In this document: one piece after another, positions 60,865 to 64,000 of the stretch | How the letters are laid out: each line of letters opens with the position of its first letter | Numbering within the stretch: position 1 is the first letter of the stretch | From: Belnapia arida | GTDB taxonomy: Bacteria > Pseudomonadota > Alphaproteobacteria > Acetobacterales > Acetobacteraceae | Direction of reading: 5' to 3' | Assembly: GCF_016773205.1 (NCBI RefSeq) | Contig: NZ_JAETWB010000010.1 | Span: 62,001-126,000 of the forward strand | Length of the DNA: 64,000 nt | Position numbers and translations under genes: made by a program | The notes under the pieces: generated by a model | What the model was told of the DNA's origin: nothing | The model's input: the letters and a program-made list of their open reading frames with translations, nothing else | The model's database searches: none

Positions 60865-61992
60865 CGACCCTCGGTGGCAAAGATCGCGTCGATCCAGCGC
60901 ACCGCCTCGGCGGCGAGTGGGGCGCGGCGACCTCGGCCAGCTTGAACAGCTTGCGCCGACCATGCGCCCAGCAAGCGGCCTCGGTGATCGGGCTGGGCTT
61001 GCGGTTGGCGGCATAGAGCTCATTGAACCCGGCATAGGCGTCGGCCTGTAGAATGCCCGCGTAGTTGGCAGGGTGCCGCTGCAGGTGCTCGCCCCTGCAG
61101 TCGCGGGGGTAGCGGAACATCGCCGCTGTGGCGCCGGCCCGGCAAAGGGCCGGCCGTCACGGACATAGGTCCAGACGCGGCCGGTGATCATCCGACCTTT
61201 GGCCAGCACCGGCACCGCGGTGTCGTCGCCGTGCAGCCGCCCGGCGGTCTGCACATGGGCGTCGATCAGCGCCGCCAGCGGCGCCAGGGTGGCGTTGCAG
61301 GCGCCGACCCAGTCGGCGATGGCTGGACACACCAAGCTCGATGCCCTCGCGGGCGTAGGTCTCGCTCAGGCGGTTGAGCGGCAGGTGCTGCCCGAACTTG
61401 GCCTCCAAGATCATGGCCAGGAGGTGGAGGCCGGCTCTGCCGCGAGCGATGGGGCGGAACGGCGCCGGTGGCTGGGTGAGGGTCTCGCACGAGCGGCAGG
61501 CAAAGCGCCCGTGCACGATCTGGATGACGCGCCACTGGCGGGGCACGACTTCCAAGGCCCCGGCGACGTCCTCGCCGAGCTTGGAGAGTTTGCCGCCGCA
61601 ACAAGGGCAGGCCGACGGCGCTGGCAGCACCACGCGTTCGCGCGGCAGGTGCTCCGGAAGGGTGCGCGTGCCGGTCGCCGTCGAGATGACGTGCCGGTGC
61701 CAGCAGGCGCCTTATCCTTGGCCTCAGCGTTCTCGGCCCGGATCGCGTCCTCGCTGGCAGCGGCAACCAACTCGCCGAGCTCCAGCTCGAGCTGGTCGAT
61801 CAGCTTGCGGCTGCGCTCCGAGGAGGCGCCGTACCTGTCATGCCGGAGCTTGGCGATGAGCAGCTTGAGGTGCGCCACCATCGCCCCGGCACCGGTGGCC
61901 CGCGCCTCCGCCTCCTGCCGCGCCAGCTCCGCGGCGGCGAGAGCGGCGCGGAGGGCGGCAATGTCGTCGGCAGTGCTGCTCGGCTCGGGCAT
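60865..61992 (-). mobile_element. IS66-family transposase (TnpC) remnant
   Basis: A leftward IS66 TnpC broken into at least four frames and truncated. From ATG 61992: coiled N-terminus with HLKLLIAKLRHDRYGASSER, then a frameshift near 61655, zinc-finger region ACPCCGGKLSKLGED and CRSCETLTQPPAPF, shift near 61330, core ADWVGACNATLAPLAALIDA and GRLHGDDTAVPVLAKG, shift near 61130, then YAGILQADAYAGFNELYA and ITEAACWAHGRRKLF. The C-terminal third with the last catalytic Glu is missing. No TnpA/TnpB partners or clear IS ends are seen, so the insertion is old. Confidence 0.8.
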
Positions 61993-62203
61993 CACGGCGG
62001 AGATCGAATCACGCTCCGCCCATGGCAGGAAGCGAAAAACTGCCGGGCGCTCGCCCAAAGCCGGTTGTCTGCCACCACCAGGCGGCTGAACACCGAACGC
62101 CACGATTGCAACCAGAGGTGGATTTTCGGCGCGGAAGTTCACGACTTCTCGAACGGCGGCTGAAGGCGGTATACAAACCTCACGGAAATGCGAGGACAGC
62201 TGA

Positions 62204-62524
62204 ATGTTGGTGGAGACCGGCGTGTTCGGCGGCGAGCTGCTGCCCGATAATTTTGTCTCGGAAGTTTTCGCGGCCAGGGTCGTCATCCCTGATACTGCCT
62301 TTGCCAGCCTCAGCATTGGCCGCCACGAGCGTCCGCATCGCCTGCCCGCCTGCTTCCGCTGGTGCTTCGACCACCTCGGCACCGGCGGCACCCGCTGGAG
62401 CATCACGCTGCGTAACGAAGACCATGCCGAGATCTACTTCGCCCGGGTCCGGGACGGCCTCGCCTTTGTCGCACGCTGGTCCAAGGAGGCGGCCCCCGCC
62501 GGGCAACCGGCGTCCGTCGTCTGA
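62204..62524 (+). CDS. Hypothetical protein, 106 aa
   Basis: A 106-residue frame with excellent third-position G/C bias in its second half, which argues it is coding. No signal peptide. FDHLGTGGTRWSITLRNEDH and FARVRDGLAFVARWSKE suggest a small alpha/beta domain, but I recognise no family. The ribosome site is weak and the first 30 residues have lower bias, so the true start may be later. It lies between the IS66 remnant and the PhyH gene. Confidence 0.5.
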   Translation: MLVETGVFGGELLPDNFVSEVFAARVVIPDTAFASLSIGRHERPHRLPACFRWCFDHLGTGGTRWSITLRNEDHAEIYFARVRDGLAFVARWSKEAAPAGQPASVV

Positions 62525-62590
62525 GCAGGGCGCCCACCGACAAATCCAGGCCACTACGAGGACAACGCATTTTCGCCGCAGGAGCCTGCC

Positions 62591-63445
62591 ATGACAATCC
62601 AGTCGCAACAGACCGCAGACGAGAGCCTCCGGACCCACGACATCGCCGGCCACGTCGATACCCTCTACCGGGACGGCATCACCGGCCTGCAGGGCGCCTT
62701 TTCCCGCGACTGGGCGGAGCGGATGCGTGAGGACATGATGACCGCGTTCTGGGCGGCGATCCAGCGCCCCGGCGGTGCCGTCGGGCGCGGCCCCCGACGC
62801 TGGTATGTCGAGATCCACCCGCAGGACCTCCATGGCTTCGTCGACCTCGTGACGCACCCATGGGTCACGGGCCTGTGCGAGGCGGTGCTCGGCCCTAAGT
62901 ACGAGATCGTCGAGGTCGGCTTCGATGTCCCCGTCCAGGGTGCCCGCAACCAGCCCTGGCACCGTGACTTCCCTTCGCCCGCCGAAACCTGGGGCGACCA
63001 ACGCCGCCTCACCTCGCTTGCTTTCAACCTTACTGGGGTCGACGTAACCCCGGACATGGGTCCCTTCGAGGTCGCGCCCGGCACGCAGTGGCTGGACGGG
63101 CGCGAGTGGAAGCACGAGATGTTCCCGCCCGCGGAGATCTGGCCACGGTTCGCCGACAAGGGCGTGCGTAAGTACCCACGGATGGGCGACATTTCCTGCC
63201 GCTCGGCGGTGACGATCCACCGCGGTACGGCACATCCTTCGCCGATCGCCCGCCCTGTGCTGGTACTTGGCGTCGACGCCCCCGGTGCCGGCCATGCCGC
63301 CCTGCATGACATGATGGTGACGCCGGACTACCACGACGCCCTACCGCAGTCCGTGCGCGACCACCTTATCTGTCAGGTCGCCAACGAACTCGTCCCCGTC
63401 GTCCAGAAGCACGACATCGAGGGCCTTGTGATGGGAGTTGAGTGA
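62591..63445 (+). CDS. Phytanoyl-CoA dioxygenase (PhyH) family protein
   Basis: A 284-residue Fe(II)/2-oxoglutarate oxygenase. The metal motif is H124-x-D126 in QPWHRDFPSPAE, with the distal His in AVTIHRGTAHPSP and the 2-oxoglutarate Arg just after in ARPVLVLG. MGPFEVAPGTQWL supports PhyH. Bacterial PhyH enzymes hydroxylate varied small molecules (ectoine, nucleosides, lipids, secondary metabolites), so the substrate is open. No signal peptide. It is isolated beside mobile-element remnants, so it may be recently acquired cargo. Confidence 0.85.
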   Translation: MTIQSQQTADESLRTHDIAGHVDTLYRDGITGLQGAFSRDWAERMREDMMTAFWAAIQRPGGAVGRGPRRWYVEIHPQDLHGFVDLVTHPWVTGLCEAVLGPKYEIVEVGFDVPVQGARNQPWHRDFPSPAETWGDQRRLTSLAFNLTGVDVTPDMGPFEVAPGTQWLDGREWKHEMFPPAEIWPRFADKGVRKYPRMGDISCRSAVTIHRGTAHPSPIARPVLVLGVDAPGAGHAALHDMMVTPDYHDALPQSVRDHLICQVANELVPVVQKHDIEGLVMGVE

Positions 63446-64000
63446 CATCGCCCACGGCATCGGCGCGGCGAGCTGTCCCGACGCCGCGCGATAGCTCCGG
63501 CGCGCAGCGCGAGGCGGTCAAGCTTCAGCCCACCTTGGGCTCGATTGATCATAGGGGATGGGACCACATTTACATCCGCTCTAACCTGAGGGGCTAGCGC
63601 AAAGGCGTTTGCTGCGCACTCCTGCTTGATGACGAGATTTGGCTGAAAGCTGCACCTCCGCTTTCTGGCGAGGCATTCGAAAAAGTGGTTACCGGGTAGC
63701 GAGCCACGTTCGGTGCTTCTTACCTCTTTTTGGCGGCACAAGCGGAATCGCCGAGTCTGACATGCTGGGCACCTCGTCCGTTGGTGATGCATGATCGACG
63801 ACTTGGGCCTGTCCCATTGCGGCCCGTCCAGCACCATGTGCGGATAGCCTGGCTGCAACCGCGGCGCATGGCACGTTCACTTCCAGCGATCTTGAAGCAG
63901 GTTGTCCATGGTAGGCCCGCCGCTTCGGCGAAGGTAGGATCACTCAGTGGGAGGGAGGCCGTAATGACGGTCGGCTCGCCGAATCCGGCCATTGCACTGT
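63446..64000. other. Right edge, no gene recognised
   Basis: About 555 bases with only unsupported short frames. A leftward frame near 63720-63992 (MAGFGEPTVITASLPLSDPT) might be the tail of a gene entering from the right, but I recognise no family in it and leave it unassigned. Confidence 0.3.

Noticed and set aside
63373-63858. A 161-codon leftward frame at the right edge
   Set aside because: Cys/Arg-rich with no domain and partly antisense to the PhyH end.

Overview
The window is GC-rich with strong G/C bias at third codon positions. Its gene content (several HWE-type histidine kinases, a KaiC-like ATPase, TonB receptors with DUF3649/PepSY/DUF3325 partners, a DUF5872 protein, PaoABC) suggests an alphaproteobacterium, most likely an environmental Acetobacteraceae such as Roseomonas or a relative. 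This is inferred from gene content and protein style only. I recognised no tRNA, rRNA or CRISPR array.

Layout. 0-6.2 kb: edge of a probable type III secretion locus, with a SycD/LcrH chaperone running off the left end and a candidate effector directly followed by a CesT-type chaperone, plus an M23-type protein, a small lipoprotein and a probable outer-membrane barrel. 6.5-13.4 kb: a Zur-box-like palindrome, a TonB receptor and a Dpp/Nik-type ABC importer with a fused double ATPase; probably a metal or metallophore uptake operon. 13.6-15.1 kb: a TetR regulator whose 22-bp palindromic operator lies against its own start codon, then two small membrane proteins. 15.5-21.8 kb: GMC oxidoreductase, C-N hydrolase, and a coupled operon of PhnW-like transaminase, glutamine-synthetase homologue, 62-aa ORF and inositol-monophosphatase-family enzyme. 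22.1-23.5 kb: hflX broken by a 5-bp tandem-repeat expansion. 24.0-29.6 kb: a signalling block in which a histidine kinase, a double-P-loop KaiC-like ATPase and a response regulator are translationally coupled, followed by an orphan ParD-like protein overlapping a multi-PAS HWE kinase. 29.7-33.5 kb: acyl-CoA dehydrogenase, PIG-L deacetylase, NodS-like methyltransferase and GT2 glycosyltransferase. 33.6-36.2 kb: DUF5872 protein and a PhoA-type alkaline phosphatase. 36.6-41.9 kb: a siderophore receptor operon with a clear Fur box. 42.2-49.9 kb: HWE kinase, amino-acid binding protein, class-III aminotransferase remnant, BisC-like molybdoenzyme, frameshifted LysR. 50.0-57.4 kb: cupin, two SDRs, a decayed SMP-30 lactonase and paoABC. 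57.7-64 kb: DUF3616 and DUF3750 proteins and a PhyH-type dioxygenase among remnants of a DUF3489/recombinase element and an IS66 transposase.

How it works together. The left half is organised in tight operons with repeated ATGA or GTGA overlaps: metal import, aminotransferase/GS metabolism, KaiC signalling, and the deacetylase/methyltransferase set. The right half shows decay. Five sites (hflX, lysR, the aminotransferase, the lactonase and the IS66/DUF3489 area) carry frameshifts or deletions. Single-base lesions could be assembly errors, but the lactonase and aminotransferase remnants also lack internal segments, which indicates genuine gene loss.
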